NCBI RefSeq assembly: GCF_040183065.1
Contig: NC_091120.1
Coordinates: 192,869,627 to 192,933,626, forward strand
DNA length: 64,000 nt
Source: Periplaneta americana
Lineage: Eukaryota > Arthropoda > Insecta > Blattodea > Blattidae
Direction of reading: 5' to 3'
Part shown: positions 1 to 11,127 of the stretch, piece by piece
Position numbering within the stretch: the stretch's first letter is position 1
How the letters are laid out: the number at the start of each line of letters is the position of its first letter
Position numbers and translations under genes: made by a program
The notes under the pieces: model-generated
Database searches by the model: none
What the model was told of the DNA's origin: nothing
What the model saw: only the letters and a program-made list of their open reading frames with translations

Positions 1-811
1 ACTCGAAATTGTACTCCAACCATCCGTGCGCTACACCTCTCCCACCTGGTACAACTAGTGACGTAGTGGAGATGTGCCCCATACGCTTTTCTAGTTTTTT
101 AAGTCAAATTAACTAAATCCTTCACTCCGGTGTTTGTCCATGTATTTTCTCCTCTAAACAGAAAACAAAGCGTTTTCATGTGTGCGGGAAAAAAACCAAT
201 CGTTTCCATTACACATTTCGGTATTAAAATGACTAGTAGGCTACATGATTTCCTCGACTTTTTCCAGAAATTTCAATATTTAAATTTTGTGTAGGACGTC
301 CTAATTTCTTGAGTTAACATGCAATTTCTCTTTTAATTTCGAAAAGGGTTGGTCGATTAGGTTTCATTTCATTTATTTTTAATATAAAATATTTCCTTAG
401 ACACACTGACTAATCACATCACACCACCCACAGTACTATAACACACTGGAACTGTAATGATATTCAGTAGTCCAGAAGCCTGTGTGTTCTAACGCAGGTC
501 ATAAAGAGATGAGGGTGTTGGCGGTTCTTTTGTATATTCGGAGAGAGCTGCTTCGGTTGCAGCTCTAATACAGTCTTATGGGACGGTAAAGAAAACCAGT
601 TTTCTGCTGCCGATTACCCTACGTTGAGCTTCAGGAACTGCCGATCACAGATCCGAAAAGTACACTACAGCTAAAATTCTCGAGCAGTTCAAGGCTCCTA
701 CACACAGTAAAATCTCGAATCGAAGGAGAATGAATTGGAAAAATAAATGAAACAATGAACTAGATTACATAAAAGCACGTTTTACATTTTTAATTTTTTC
801 AGGTCCATTTA
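1..811. other. AT-rich non-coding stretch
   Basis: No open reading frame or protein-like stretch could be recognised here. It is presumably intronic DNA of the SASH1-like gene whose downstream exons start at 3722. I see no earlier SH3-encoding exon in it, though a short one could be missed by eye. Confidence 0.5.
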
Positions 812-859
812 AATGGCGGTTCTGCAGCTCTGCAGTTCTTATTGTAGAGCTGCCCCTGC
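812..859. mobile_element. hAT element terminus (fragment)
   Basis: The bases ending in GAGCTGCCCCTG resemble the inverted end of the hAT element at 33877-35497, which starts CAGGGGCGGCTCGT and carries the same GCAGCTC-rich subterminal stretch. Only one end is recognisable, so the left boundary is unknown. Confidence 0.4.
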
Positions 860-865
860 CTTGAA

Positions 866-1836
866 TGATGGAGAAAATCCACAAACTATTAAGGAAAACA
901 CGAGAATTTTACATGAAGCAAGTAATGAGATAGGTTTGCAAGTAAATTCCGAAAAAAACAAAGTATATGATTATGTCTCGTGAACAGAACATAAATATAA
1001 AAATTAGAAATTTATCTTTAAAAAGGGTAGAAAAATTCAAATAACTTGGAGCAACAATAACAAATATAAATGACACTCGATACGAAATTAAACGAACAAA
1101 ATATTAAATTATAATGGCAAATATTATTCGGTTGAGAAGCTTTTGTCATCCTGTCTTTAAAGAAAAAACTGAAAGTTAGAATTTATAAAACAGTTATAAT
1201 ACCGGTTGTTAAGATATATGGATCTTATGAGGGGACAAAGGCAGCCGGGTAGCTCAGTTGGTAGAGCAGCTGGCTACGGACTGTAAGGTCCGGGGTTCTC
1301 GTTGCCAAAGTTTCAGAACGGCCCCAAGGTTCACTAAGCCTTCTATAAAATTGAGTACCGGGTCTTTCCCGGGATTAAAAGGCGGTCAGAGCGTGGTTGC
1401 TGACCATACCACCTCATTCTAGTGCCGAGGTCATGGAAAGCATGGGGCTCTACCTCCATGCTCACCAAGTGCCTTCATGGCATATTACGGGGATACCTTT
1501 ACCTTTTTTATGAGGGGACAAAGAGGAAGGCAGAAAATAGGAAAGACTAGAGAATGCTGGGTTTACAATAAAAGACCTGCCTTTGGGAGAACACTATAAA
1601 TGAATTAATTACGCATTGCTCTGTATGGTTATGAAACTTGGACTCTCATTTTGAGGTTAAGGGGTTCGAGAATAAAGTGCTTAGGAAAATATTTGGGGCT
1701 AAGAGGGATGAAGTTACAAGAGAATGGAGAAAGTTACACAACACAGAACTGCACGCATTGTATTCTTCACGTAGTATAATTACGAACATTAAATCCAGAC
1801 TTCTGAGATAGGCAGGGCATGTAGCACGTATGTGTA
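866..1836 (+). mobile_element. Degraded RTE-like LINE fragment
   Basis: Broken frames spell the reverse-transcriptase C-terminal segment seen more intact at 51041-52067 and 55750-56995, including the [10 protein letters not shown]-like stretch near 870-900 and, after an interruption, the FGAKRDEV region near 1690-1710. The copy is old, with several frameshifts. It is split by other insertions, including the SINE at 1241-1507, between the segment ending near 1210 and the one resuming near 1605. Confidence 0.75.
1241..1507 (+). mobile_element. tRNA-derived SINE with 16-bp target duplication
   Basis: The head contains an A-box-like TAGCTCAGTTGGTAGAG followed by a degenerate B box, then an unrelated body and a T-rich tail. 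TTATGAGGGGACAAAG is repeated exactly at 1225-1240 and 1508-1523, so both edges are defined. It sits inside older repeat sequence that itself interrupts the LINE at 866-1836. Confidence 0.8.
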
Positions 1837-1884
1837 TAATTCTTTATTCTGTATATTTATTGTCATCAAAATTGTTATTCTTTT

Positions 1885-2340
1885 AGAGATCCATTTGTTT
1901 TCAATTTGTTTACCAGTCCCAGTATTGTGTTTCTTTGTGAGGGATTACGAACACCAAATTCTCTCTGGTATGCCCTTTGAGTAGCTGTAATTGAATTCGT
2001 AACCCAGTATTGCTTCACAAGGCAGAGCCGTTGATTTAATGTGTACTGCTTTTTCAGTGACTAAAACAAAATGTCGAAAACAGCTGCCAACAATAAGGAA
2101 TAAAGAAAAAACATCTGCGCATCTCGTGACAGGGAATCAAAACTCCTGCTTAATTTGACGTTAAAAACGGTCATTAAATGAATTTCCAGACGAATAAATA
2201 AAGAATTTTCAATATTTGCTGTAGAGGTTAGTAATTTCCCAAAGATTCTCTACATTTGAGGTATAACAAATTCTGGCTTGCATCATTCGTTTTGAAATAA
2301 AGAAAGAAAGAAATATGTTAGTTCTATATAAAATCACTCT
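1885..2340 (+). mobile_element. Truncated copy of mariner-like foldback element
   Basis: The sequence matches the central part and right end of the element at 4038-5077, sharing for example the AATTTGTTTACCAGTCCCAG stretch. It ends in the same terminal sequence, AAATCACTCTG followed by TA. The left half is missing. Confidence 0.7.
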
Positions 2341-2353
2341 GTATGTAAGAAGT

Positions 2354-3638
2354 TGTTGTTGTTGTTGTTGTTTTCTAATGTCAGGCGTTTGACAATAAAG
2401 TCATTTGACCTCTTGCACTCCAATATTTTTCAAAGATATTATCATGGCCAGCCACTGAAGCGCAGATTTTGAGGTGTTTCGAATCCATTTCTTGGTTTGA
2501 GTTGCACACTGGGCAGTTAGGGGACTGATATATTCCAATTCTATGCAGGTGTTTGGCCAAACAATCATGACCTGTTGCCAATCTAAATGCAGCTAAATCG
2601 GGAATTAACTGTGGATTTTGATGCAGAGAGTTCCATTTTTTCCCTTGAGATTGTGTTATCAAATTTTGTTTGTTGAAGTCTAAGTATGTAGATTTAATAA
2701 ATCTTTTCACAGAGTAATAGGTAGATTTAGTAACAGGTCTGTAAGTAGCAGTGCTGCCCTTCTTTGCTAAAGCATCCGCATTCTCGTTTCCCAGGATTCC
2801 ACAATGGGATGGTATCCATTGGAATACAATTCTTTTATTGAGTGATATTAATTGAGAGACCATTTTAGTTATTTCTGCTCTTTGAGATGAAAGTGTGTGT
2901 TTAGAGACTATTGATAGAATAGCTGCTTTGGAATCTGACAATATAACTACATTCTTAAATTTATTGATGTGGCATAGAAGATTCCTGAGACTTTCACTTA
3001 TTGCAATGATTTCTCCATCAAAACTTGTTGTTCCATACCCAAGAGATCTATAAAGTGAGAAGAGACAGCACGTAACACCTGCGCCGGCACCTTCTTCTCT
3101 GGAGATCAAGGATCCGTCGCTGTATGAATGAAGCCAGTTATGTGGAGGGTACCTAATATTAATTGTCTCTAAAGACAATTATTTTAGTATTTGAGTGTTT
3201 ACTTCTGATTTTAGTATTTCTTCTGTTAAATTTAGATTATATTCTATATTTAATAGAGTTAAAGGGTTTGGTTTAATTTGTAGGTTTTCTTTTAAATTCA
3301 GGATATTGATTTTCTGTTTTAATTCTTGAACAATGGATATGAAACTTTTTTGAGTTTTCAATCTACAGAGAGGACTGTATGAATGCCAATTGTTTCCTGG
3401 TAATCTAATAAGTTTTTCATATTGAATCAATGCTTTTTCTTCTATTGTCATTTTGATGCTGTTAATATTAGTGAGGAATCTCATAGAATCTATTGGAGTT
3501 GTTTTGATTCCACCAGTAATGAGTCTGAAAGGTTGGTTTTGAACATATTCTATTTCGTTTATGAAAGGTGAAGTAATTAAAATTTCTCCGCAGTATGTCA
3601 GCACTGGCTGTATAAACATTTTGTATGTAGTGTTCAAA
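2354..3638 (-). mobile_element. 5'-truncated non-LTR retrotransposon with RNase H
   Basis: Read on the minus strand, this is the C-terminal part of a LINE ORF2. It holds a segment with NTTYKMFIQPVLTYCGE, then an RNase H domain ([50 protein letters not shown]), then a CPVC...H...C zinc-binding tail. One stop near 3179 separates the two parts. The 3' end is a (CAA)n tail, seen as TTG repeats at 2354-2370. The 13-bp string GTATGTAAGAAGT at 2341-2353 and 3639-3651 is the target duplication. RNase H places it near the I/Outcast-type LINEs. A sister copy lies at 52886-53828. Confidence 0.9.
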
Positions 3639-3721
3639 GTATGTAAGAAGTGTAAAGCAGTAAAGCTCGAGAAATGGTGGCATAGAGTTTGACAATGAAT
3701 GTTTTGTTTTGTTTCCACCAG

Positions 3722-3961
3722 AAAGGAGATGTGATCGACGTGATAGCAATGAACGCAAGTGGACTGTGGAGAGGCATCCTGCACAGCCGAGTGGGCAACT
3801 TCAAGTTCATAAACGTGGAGTTGCTGAGCGACAAGATGTGTCAGCGAGTGGCAGCGAGCCTCCAGCGCTCTGCAGGGAAGTACAGTGGACGGCGTTGTGG
3901 GTCCACTGCCAGGGGCAGGCCCCAATCCGTCGAGGAACTGCTGCAGAGGATGAACTTGGAG
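3722..3961 (+). CDS. SASH1: SASH1-like exon A: SH3 second half and SAM start
   Basis: The acceptor is TTTGTTTCCACCAG before 3722 and the donor is GAG|GTCAGA after 3961; 80 codons, phase 0 at both ends. The next exon starts GAG CAC at 6463, restoring the SAM helix. LINE and DNA-transposon insertions end 70 bp upstream and start 76 bp downstream. Confidence 0.88.
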
Positions 3962-6900
3962 GTCAGATGGCTGCAAATTAAACTTCTATACAAAGGGGAA
4001 TGACGAAAAGTCGAGTACCGCCATTAGTTTAAATATACAGAGTGATTTATATAGAACTGACACATTTCTTTCATTAATTGTTTCAAAACGAATTGTGCTA
4101 GCGACAAATTATTATACCTAAAATGTAGAGGAATTTTGGGAGATTATTTACCTCTATAGCAAATGTTGTCGGGCGTTGTCAAATCCGGAGATCTCGGTGG
4201 CCACAGGTTCCTGGAAATTATTCTGTCGTCACATAACCTGATAAATGGAACCATGCTTCATCTGTAAACCATGTGATGGACAATATGGCAGGATTTTGCA
4301 CAATGAACGTCTGAAACCAACGACAATAATTCAATCTTTTATCTAGTTCCTGTAGCTGATGAACAACCGTAACCCTATATGGCTTTAGGCTCTCTGACAC
4401 ATTGAGTAGGTATACCCTGTCTCCTGCGACAAACGTCTTAATGATTTTTTGGGTGACTGCTCCAGTCGTGCTCTTATGTCAACAACAACCGTGGGAAGCC
4501 TAGATGAACGATGCTTGCCCTTCTCACTCACCAGAGATCCAGTTGTTTCCAATTTGTTTACCAGTCCCAGCATTGTGTTTCTTTTGGGAGGATTGCGAAC
4601 ACCAAATTCTCACTGGTATGCCCTTTCAGTAGCTGTAATTGAATTCGTAATCCAGTATTGCTTCACAAGGAAGAGTCGTTGATTTAATATGTACTGCATT
4701 TTCACGTTGACACAAAATGTCGAAAACAGCTGCCAACAATAGGAATAAAACATAAACATCTGCGCATCTAGTGACAAGGAATCGAAACTCCAGAACATTC
4801 TGCTGTTGGTTTCAGACGTTCATTGTGCAAAATCCTGCCATATTGTCCATCACATGGTTCACAGATGAAGCATGGTTCCATTTATCCGGTTATGTGACGA
4901 CCAGGAACCTGTGGCCACCGAGATCTCCGGATTTGACAACGCCGGACAACATTTGCTATAGAGGTAAATAATCTCCCAAAATTCCTCTACATTTTAGGTA
5001 TAATAAGTTGTCGCTAGCACAATTCGTTTTGAAACAATTAATGAAAGAAATGTGTCAGTTCTATATAAATCACTCTGTTCTTTTTGTTGCATGCAGTGGC
5101 GGCTCGTGACCAAATTATTTGGCGGGGCACAACTTATAACACTAATATTGGATTAATTGAACCCATAGGTTCCTCACTACACGAACATAGGCTTGCCATA
5201 CTGAATAATTGCTGAAAATTTCAATAGCAAAATGTAAATATCAAGAATGTATTATACATTAACCTTTCTATTTATAAATGAAGTCCATTCTTCGATCTTT
5301 AGTTCGAACAAATACTTCGATAACTCGCTGGTTGAAGTTAGGAATCAAACGCACTATTTTACTCTCAATTGAAAGCATTGCTAATGCTGCCAGTCTTTCT
5401 TGATGCGAACTCTGCTGTCGAAATCTAATTGCCTTCCAATTAGTTTATGAACTTTATTCATATTAAAATGAACAAGTACACACCGAACACTAATGTAACT
5501 AACTTCACACTTAAAATAGAAAGGAAGAGAATTATTAATAACACACAGAATTTTATTATTGCCGCTACGAATACAAACACAGGAACCAGTAAAATGTGTT
5601 TTATACTGTTGTCAATGTTGCCAACACTCTTAATAAAAAAGTAGCCTACCATAATTTTGAATATAGCTAAACTTCTATATTAACAATGTTAAACAGTTTA
5701 ATTTTAGTAGCTAAATTAATCGGAAAACATAGTAAAGCATTACCTCTGATATGAAATAAAGCAATTATAGTAGCTAATCTAAAAAAGCTAGATCTAGCTA
5801 CGGAATAGCTAAGCTCAATTGGTTCTTCGGACCATGGTAGTGTTACCATCATACTTCTATATGTAACGCCTTCCTCATCGTGTTCTATGTTTTAAAACCA
5901 TTTGAGCATATGCACAGGATGATCACTCGAATTACTGAGCCCTGGCCGATACTTCTCCTCTCATCTTCTCGCCTCCGCATCCATCACCTCACACCACTCT
6001 TCTTGCTCTTGAAACTCTGAGTTGTCTGTGCGCATGTGCAAATGATGGCCACTAGAACTACAGAGCCTGAGCCAGATGTTTTCACGATTTTACTTGCTTG
6101 ACGTAGCTGAAAGCATTCACATTTCACAGTATGTTTATACCTGAATGGAAGCTCTTAAATCATTAAGTTTTGATCCGATAATTTTAAGCAAAAATTGCTT
6201 TATTTTTTTTTGTGGGAAAATAAAACGAATGGGAGGGCATGTGCCCCTTAATACGAGCCGCCACTGGTTGCACGATATAACCGACATCCATTGGGAACCC
6301 AAGTGACTACAGCAAACCAAGAGACAATTCGTAACAAATTTTAAAACCTTATTTTGTGTACGAAATCCGTTACGTCCCAGTCTTTATAATCTGACATGCT
6401 ATGTTTCTCGTATTAACGTCTTTTTTTTTTCCTGAACTGTGTTGTGTATGCTTTTTTAACAGGAGCACATCTCTGTGTTTGTCCTCAATGGCTATGAAGA
6501 TCTGGAACTGTTCAAGGACCTCGAGGCCGAAGACCTCGATTACTTGGGAATCACCAATCCTGAACATCGAGCAAAGATCCTGACAGCTGTCGAATTACTA
6601 CACGACTATGACTGTACGTATTTTTTGACTGTGTGTTAACTCAAATCTCAGAAGTATTTCTAGAATGCATTTGATACATAATTTTATAATATATTATACT
6701 AATATAATCTTAATATAGTTTATTATACAGTAGAGCATCGATTATTCGAATAGCGATCAACTGAAATATCGGTTAACTGAAAGCATTCCAGTCGGCAAAT
6801 TTAAATTTGCGCATGCGCCATGTAGAAGTTTCGCTAGCGCTGTTTGCGAGATTTAGCGGCAAAAAAAAAGTCTCTCAGCTCTGAAGCAAAAAAAAAAAAT

Positions 6901-9604
6901 TGGACTTCTTTTCTTAAACTGTAGGCAGGGTGCGAATTAAGACTTGTGATGAGGGGGGGATAGAATCCTAGATAGAGAATACCATACATAAAATTATTAT
7001 TATCCTCATTCGATACGGCTCAACGCTTGGTCGCACTGAGTTGCTTGTCTTGCATCTTGATCATAATAATAATTATATCCATGAACAGGCTTAAGATAAG
7101 ACGTGTACCTCCTAACTTATTGTTGTCGGCTTGCCGGTGATGGTAATACATCAATATTATTTTATTTGCTTACTTTATACTGTACTTTATAAAGTATACT
7201 CGTATTAAAACAATTATAATTTGTGAGGGGGGGAATAGAAGTTATCCCTGGCAGGGATGCTAATATGAATTTATGAGAGGGGGATAACTTTCCAACAGGG
7301 GGGAATCCCCCCATCCCCCCTGTTAATTCGTATCCTGCCTATTTTAATGACCATTTTGTCCTGATCAAACCAGGCTAGTCAGTTCTCTGTGTTATTTGTA
7401 AGACGTGTAATACAAAATATATACTGTTATGTACAATTTTGTGTTTAATATCAGTGTTTCTTTATTTCATACTGCTCCTATGACATCGGTACAATTTGTT
7501 TTCATAAATGATCGGTTATCCGAATACCCCCATCCCCAATTGTTTCGGATAATCGATGCTTTATTGTATGCAATACATAAAGGTATTATTACAGCTAGTT
7601 TATCATTAAGGAATAAGGAAAACCTGTCAACTTGTATTTAATACTCGTAGAAGCAAAGACATTGTAAGTGGCTAATGAATTATGCAACAAGGTACCAGTA
7701 GGTGTTGTTTGGATCCTGTGTCTCGACTCTTATATTGAATTATTATCAAGGAACTCTACATACCATGATTCATCACCATCATAAACATTAATAAAAAATC
7801 AGTTACATGAACACAATCCATCTACAACACACAATATAAACAGGAGTCCACACCTGTGAAGTAACGCTTAGCACGTCTGACCGCAAAACCAGGTGGCCCA
7901 GTTCGAATCCTGGTTGGGCCAAGTTACCTGGTTGAGATTTTTTCCGGGGTTTTCCCACAATCCAATATGAGCAAATGCTGAGTAACTATCGGTGCTGGAC
8001 CCCGGACTCATTTCACTGGCCATCTGGTTTTGCGGCCAGATGCGCTAACCATTACTTCACAGGTGTGGACCCTACAGATGTTAAACACGTGATATGATCA
8101 CAGATGTTAAATAATCTTAACTAAAGAAATGTAATTCTAACTCCTTGATTTGATCGCAGCACCTGACAGTCCTGAGGACACGGACGGTGAGGGCCCGGTG
8201 AGCAGCAGTGAGGACGAGGACGATGATGCAGGATCCGTGAGCCAGCAGTCGGAGTGCTCAGCCTCACAGCAGCAACAGCAGCAGCAGCAGCATCCGATGG
8301 ATGTGTCCAAGTCTTCCTTCCGCCGCCTGCAGTTCCCGCGAGATTCCGGCTGCTACGACTCCTCATCGGGAACCATGAAGGACCGTGTGCATACTCACCA
8401 TCGCCACCACCACCACCACAAGAAGTCCCCGGCACTGGGGCCAGGCGCCACCCTTCCGCACCATCACCACCATCACCACAAATCCTGCCGCAGCGCCTCC
8501 AAGATGAAGGAAGGCGGTGCCGGCTCTTTGCGCCCTCAGGGGGAAAGGACGCATCAATGCAGTGGCAGTAGTAGCAGAGAAATTCCTAATAATCTAGATT
8601 CAGGTTTAATAGCTTCTTTACAACATCCGTTGTTACAGCAGTGTTCTGGTGGTGGTGTAGAGGGTAGTGATCTGCAGTACAGAGGGGGTGGCGGTAAGGG
8701 TGCTGCAAGCGAAGTAGCAGACTCTGATAAGCAAGGCTTGATCATAGCTTCCTCCCTTCCCCAGCAACAGAGCTTCCTTCCTAACATCCCCGTGACTTCT
8801 TCCACTATGAGTGCATCGCCCGTCACTCAGCTTCCGCCGGCTGATTTCTCAGGGATGGTCAGTGGTGGAAGAAGTCTGGTCAGTGCTTCCTCTGTTTCTT
8901 CTTCCGTGTCGTCCTCTTCCCCGATAAGGACTTGCGCCACGAGCTCGTTCGGAACGGAGTTCAAATCAGATTCGTACGTGGTGGCTCGAGGGAAACTCGT
9001 CGCGGTGGAGTCCTGCCGCAAGGCGGGAAGCCCCTCGACGCCATCACCTGTCGGCAGCGTGAGATGCAGTAATAGCGGCAAGAAGCAGCAAGTTCATTTC
9101 GATTCCCCCAGTAGCAAACGTTCACCGTCCAACCCGTTCTGTGCCATCACAACGAATGCCTCCGTGGTAGATGTTTCTCCCCAGGCAGCGGCATCGCCAC
9201 CTCCTTGCGGAGGCAACAGCAATAGTGGGACGATAGAAGACACTTGTGAGACAAACACCAAGCTGACTATGGTGAAGTACGTAGTGGGTGGCAGCAGTGA
9301 TTTGGGCCTCGGCTGTGAAAGTGGCAACGTCATGGGTATGGGAAGAGGCGGGTGTTGCCTCAGTGAGAAGTCTAGTGACTCGGGGGTTAGTTCCAGTTCT
9401 CTGTCTTCGGCAAACCCCAAGGACAGTTGTGGAAGGAAAGAAGGCAGGGCTGTCGTCGCAGTGGGGCAGTCGGTAGTCGAGAGTCCTACCAGGGGCTTCG
9501 CTAACTATGGCGGCTGTATCGGCAACAATCATCGCTCTTCACCTACTGCTAGCACGAATAAGGGCCTCGTACTGCAAGGCCCCGACAAAACTTCTTACCA
9601 GTGA
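3722..9604 (+). CDS. SASH1: SASH1/SLY-family SH3-SAM adaptor, 3' part of gene
   Basis: Three exons join in frame (3722-3961, 6463-6613, 8160-9604; introns phase 0 then 1) and give 611 C-terminal codons. Residues 1-40 are the second half of an SH3 domain of the SLY type ([20 protein letters not shown], then [14 protein letters not shown]). Residues about 65-127 are a SAM domain ([16 protein letters not shown] across the intron into [17 protein letters not shown] and [18 protein letters not shown]). The remaining 480 residues are low-complexity, rich in Ser, Gly and Pro, with a Q8 tract and two His-rich runs. SLY-family proteins are cytoplasmic signalling scaffolds; I infer the same here. The first SH3 half and the N-terminus are encoded upstream of the window. 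No second SAM domain, as in vertebrate SASH1, is visible before the stop. The symbol is a family-level call. Confidence 0.88.
4038..5077. mobile_element. Foldback mariner-like DNA transposon
   Basis: The element starts CAGAGTGATTTATATAGAAC and ends with the reverse complement. The two arms are inverted copies about 280 bp long (4038-4322 and 4802-5077). Each arm carries the same transposase piece, with [20 protein letters not shown] and the LSGYV motif of a Tc1/mariner-superfamily DDE transposase common in insects. The middle (about 4390-4800) holds N-terminal transposase sequence with an HTH-like region. A TA flanks the left end; the right-hand TA has changed. It cannot encode a full transposase. 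Confidence 0.82.
5094..6266. mobile_element. Non-autonomous hAT element, 8-bp duplication
   Basis: The ends are inverted (CAGTGGCGGCTCGT at left, ACGAGCCGCCACTG at right). The flanks GTTGCATG (5086-5093) and GTTGCACG (6267-6274) match at 7 of 8 positions, which fits a hAT target duplication. I see no transposase in its 1173 bp. It lies in the SASH1-like intron. Confidence 0.85.
6463..6613 (+). CDS. SASH1: SASH1-like exon B: SAM domain core
   Basis: The acceptor is TTTTTTAACAG before 6463 and the donor is GACT|GTACGT; 151 nt, phase 0 in and phase 1 out. It encodes most of the SAM helices, with [20 protein letters not shown] and [10 protein letters not shown]. Confidence 0.9.
6728..7566. mobile_element. 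pogo/Tigger-like non-autonomous element
   Basis: The left end CAGTAGAGCATCGATTATTC is matched inverted at the right end by GGATAATCGATGCTTTATTG, and TA flanks both sides (6726-6727, 7567-7568). A second inverted copy of the subterminal motif, GATCGGTTATCCGAATA, lies near 7510. No transposase frame is seen. Confidence 0.78.
6924..7340. mobile_element. Nested MITE with G-rich inverted ends
   Basis: GCAGGGTGCGAATTAA at the left is inverted at the right as TTAATTCGTATCCTGC, each followed inward by a G-rich (or C-rich) run. It lies wholly within the pogo-like element. I could not define a convincing target duplication, so the family is open. Confidence 0.55.
7846..8070. mobile_element. tRNA-derived SINE joined to an inverted SINE head
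   Basis: From 7846 the sequence is a SINE head (A box around GTAACGCTTAGCACGTCTG, B-box-like AGTTCGAATCC) and body like the complete copy at 16518-16771. From about 8020 to 8070 the same tRNA-like head appears in the opposite orientation, ending ACTTCACAGGTGTGGAC. The unit can fold on itself. It ends 89 bp before the terminal SASH1-like exon. Confidence 0.75.
8160..9604 (+). CDS. SASH1: SASH1-like terminal coding exon
   Basis: The acceptor is TTTGATCGCAG before 8160. The first two bases complete the split codon to Ser, giving [18 protein letters not shown]. Next come an acidic serine stretch, a Q8 run, a [10 protein letters not shown] motif that resembles the post-SAM segment of SASH family members, two His-rich runs, and a long Ser/Gly-rich tail ending PDKTSYQ before TGA. 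The local GC content is well above that of the flanking introns, as expected for coding DNA. Confidence 0.88.
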
Positions 9605-10176
9605 AGCGGCGTAATAATATGAAGAAACGAAGATACTCGACAATTCATATCAAAAACTTAGTCAATAACATAATGGAAGTAATGTTCTCCTAGTCTTGTA
9701 TTCTTCTTTCTGGCATATAGTATGAATCATTGTGATCGAGGTGTCACAGACCTATAATGAGCTCAAACTTGTCATTGTTAAAATGTATTTCTTTCTGACT
9801 CTTTGTTTTCTTTGACAATTTTGAGAGGCATTATTAAAAATAGTGATTTACCCTACCCAGAAACCTTTCAATATTGTACATCCCTGTATAAAAGATATAG
9901 CAATTAAGTTACGCAAGACATTGATTGCCTTGTCAATATCCAAGTAAGAGAATAATAAAAATGTCTTCTTTTGAAAATATATGGCGTATTTTTTTTTTCT
10001 TGAGGAGGAGAGGTTTAGGTTGTACTTCTTCCATTGCAGATGAAATATTAGAAAAGGACACTTTTGAAGGCTTGATTTACCTTCGTCTTCCAGTTAAGAG
10101 GTGCAGAAGAAGGAGAAAAAGTGACGCAGAATTTTTAAATGCCATTGATTGAATGGCCACGTCTTTATATTTTTAG
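9605..10176 (+). other. Probable 3' UTR of the SASH1-like gene
   Basis: AT-rich non-coding DNA directly after the TGA. A variant polyadenylation signal ATTAAA occurs near 9833. No canonical AATAAA is close, so the transcript end is uncertain. Confidence 0.4.
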
Positions 10177-10439
10177 CAGTGGCGGTTCCTCGGGGGAGGA
10201 AAAGAAGGAACGTCCTCCTCACATTTTTCTTCTTTTGAAGGTAATGAAGATCAGATTAATTTCCTGTCACAACATACTCCAACTAAAATTTTGCTCCAAA
10301 ACCGACATTATTTATGATACAGTATCTGTGCAATACAAGAATATGTAAAAAAAAAAAAATTGTTGACTAGTTAATGTAACAGTATGTGCAGAAGAAGTGC
10401 TCTAAACTGGACTGACTTCATGTCTAAGAGTTACTATAA
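10177..10439. other. hAT-like terminus with unidentified interior
   Basis: CAGTGGCGGTTCCTCGG at 10177 looks like the left end of a hAT element related to 5094-6266. No matching right end was found, so this is either a truncated copy or a chance match. Confidence 0.35.
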
Positions 10440-10560
10440 CAGAGTGTAAGTGGCTGTACTTGGAGACAATGGAAAACCGTAGTTGGTAGTTTGGTAGAAA
10501 GTAGTTTAGAAGGCGAGTAGATAGTAGGCACTGTTTGTTCTAGAATCAATTCTAAAACAG
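10440..10560. repeat. Dispersed repeat shared with 13545-13668
   Basis: The segment contains GGCACTGTTTGTTCTAGAAT and a preceding GTAGTTTAGAAGG stretch. It aligns with 13545-13668 in the same orientation, with scattered substitutions. The family is unknown. Confidence 0.6.
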
Positions 10561-10579
10561 TCTGAAGCTATGGTTCCAT

Positions 10580-10761
10580 CACAATCTAGTATATACACTC
10601 ACGAAGCTCAATACGTAATAAATATGCATCCATAGATAGTTGCTAACCACTAGGATCACTAATAATGCCTCATTACAGACAATGCGAAATAGTACTGGCA
10701 CAGTCTATTGTTCCTAGCACCCTCACAACTCAAGCTTCGTGACTGTATACACTAGACTGTG
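10580..10761. mobile_element. Short MITE with CACAGTCTAG-type inverted ends
   Basis: The left end CACAATCTAGTATATACA is inverted at the right as TGTATACACTAGACTGTG. GTTCCAT is repeated at 10573-10579 and 10762-10768; if the outer bases are not counted as element, the shared flank is TGGTTCCAT (9 bp). Related copies lie at 23473-25034 and 47084-47226. Confidence 0.75.
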
Positions 10762-11127
10762 GTTCCATTATGGCAATTGTCGCTGAGCGAACAACACTGC
10801 ATGATTAGCTCTACATATAAATAAATGGAGGTGATTTTTTTTACAAGTTCTGCGCAGGCTGCAGCGATCTGCATGGGCGTTCATTGCTCTTGATTGACTT
10901 GGCTTCAAATTGACAGCGATGATCGTCATTCATTTAGAAAACAATCGAGTGACGATAACACAAATATGGCTGCAAAACATCGTGTATTTAGCAATTTCTC
11001 ACAAATAAATTATGAAACTTTCATTAATGTGTTTCCAAACATTCTGCCCTGTACGATATTAGTTCCAAAAAATACACAGATATCCATAAAATGGAAACGT
11101 TATGGAAGGAAATTAGTGAAATTGCAG

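Noticed and set aside
8121-9532. Long minus-strand frames opposite the SASH1-like terminal exon
   Set aside because: They are shadows of the coding strand; the + frame has splice continuity with the SAM exon.
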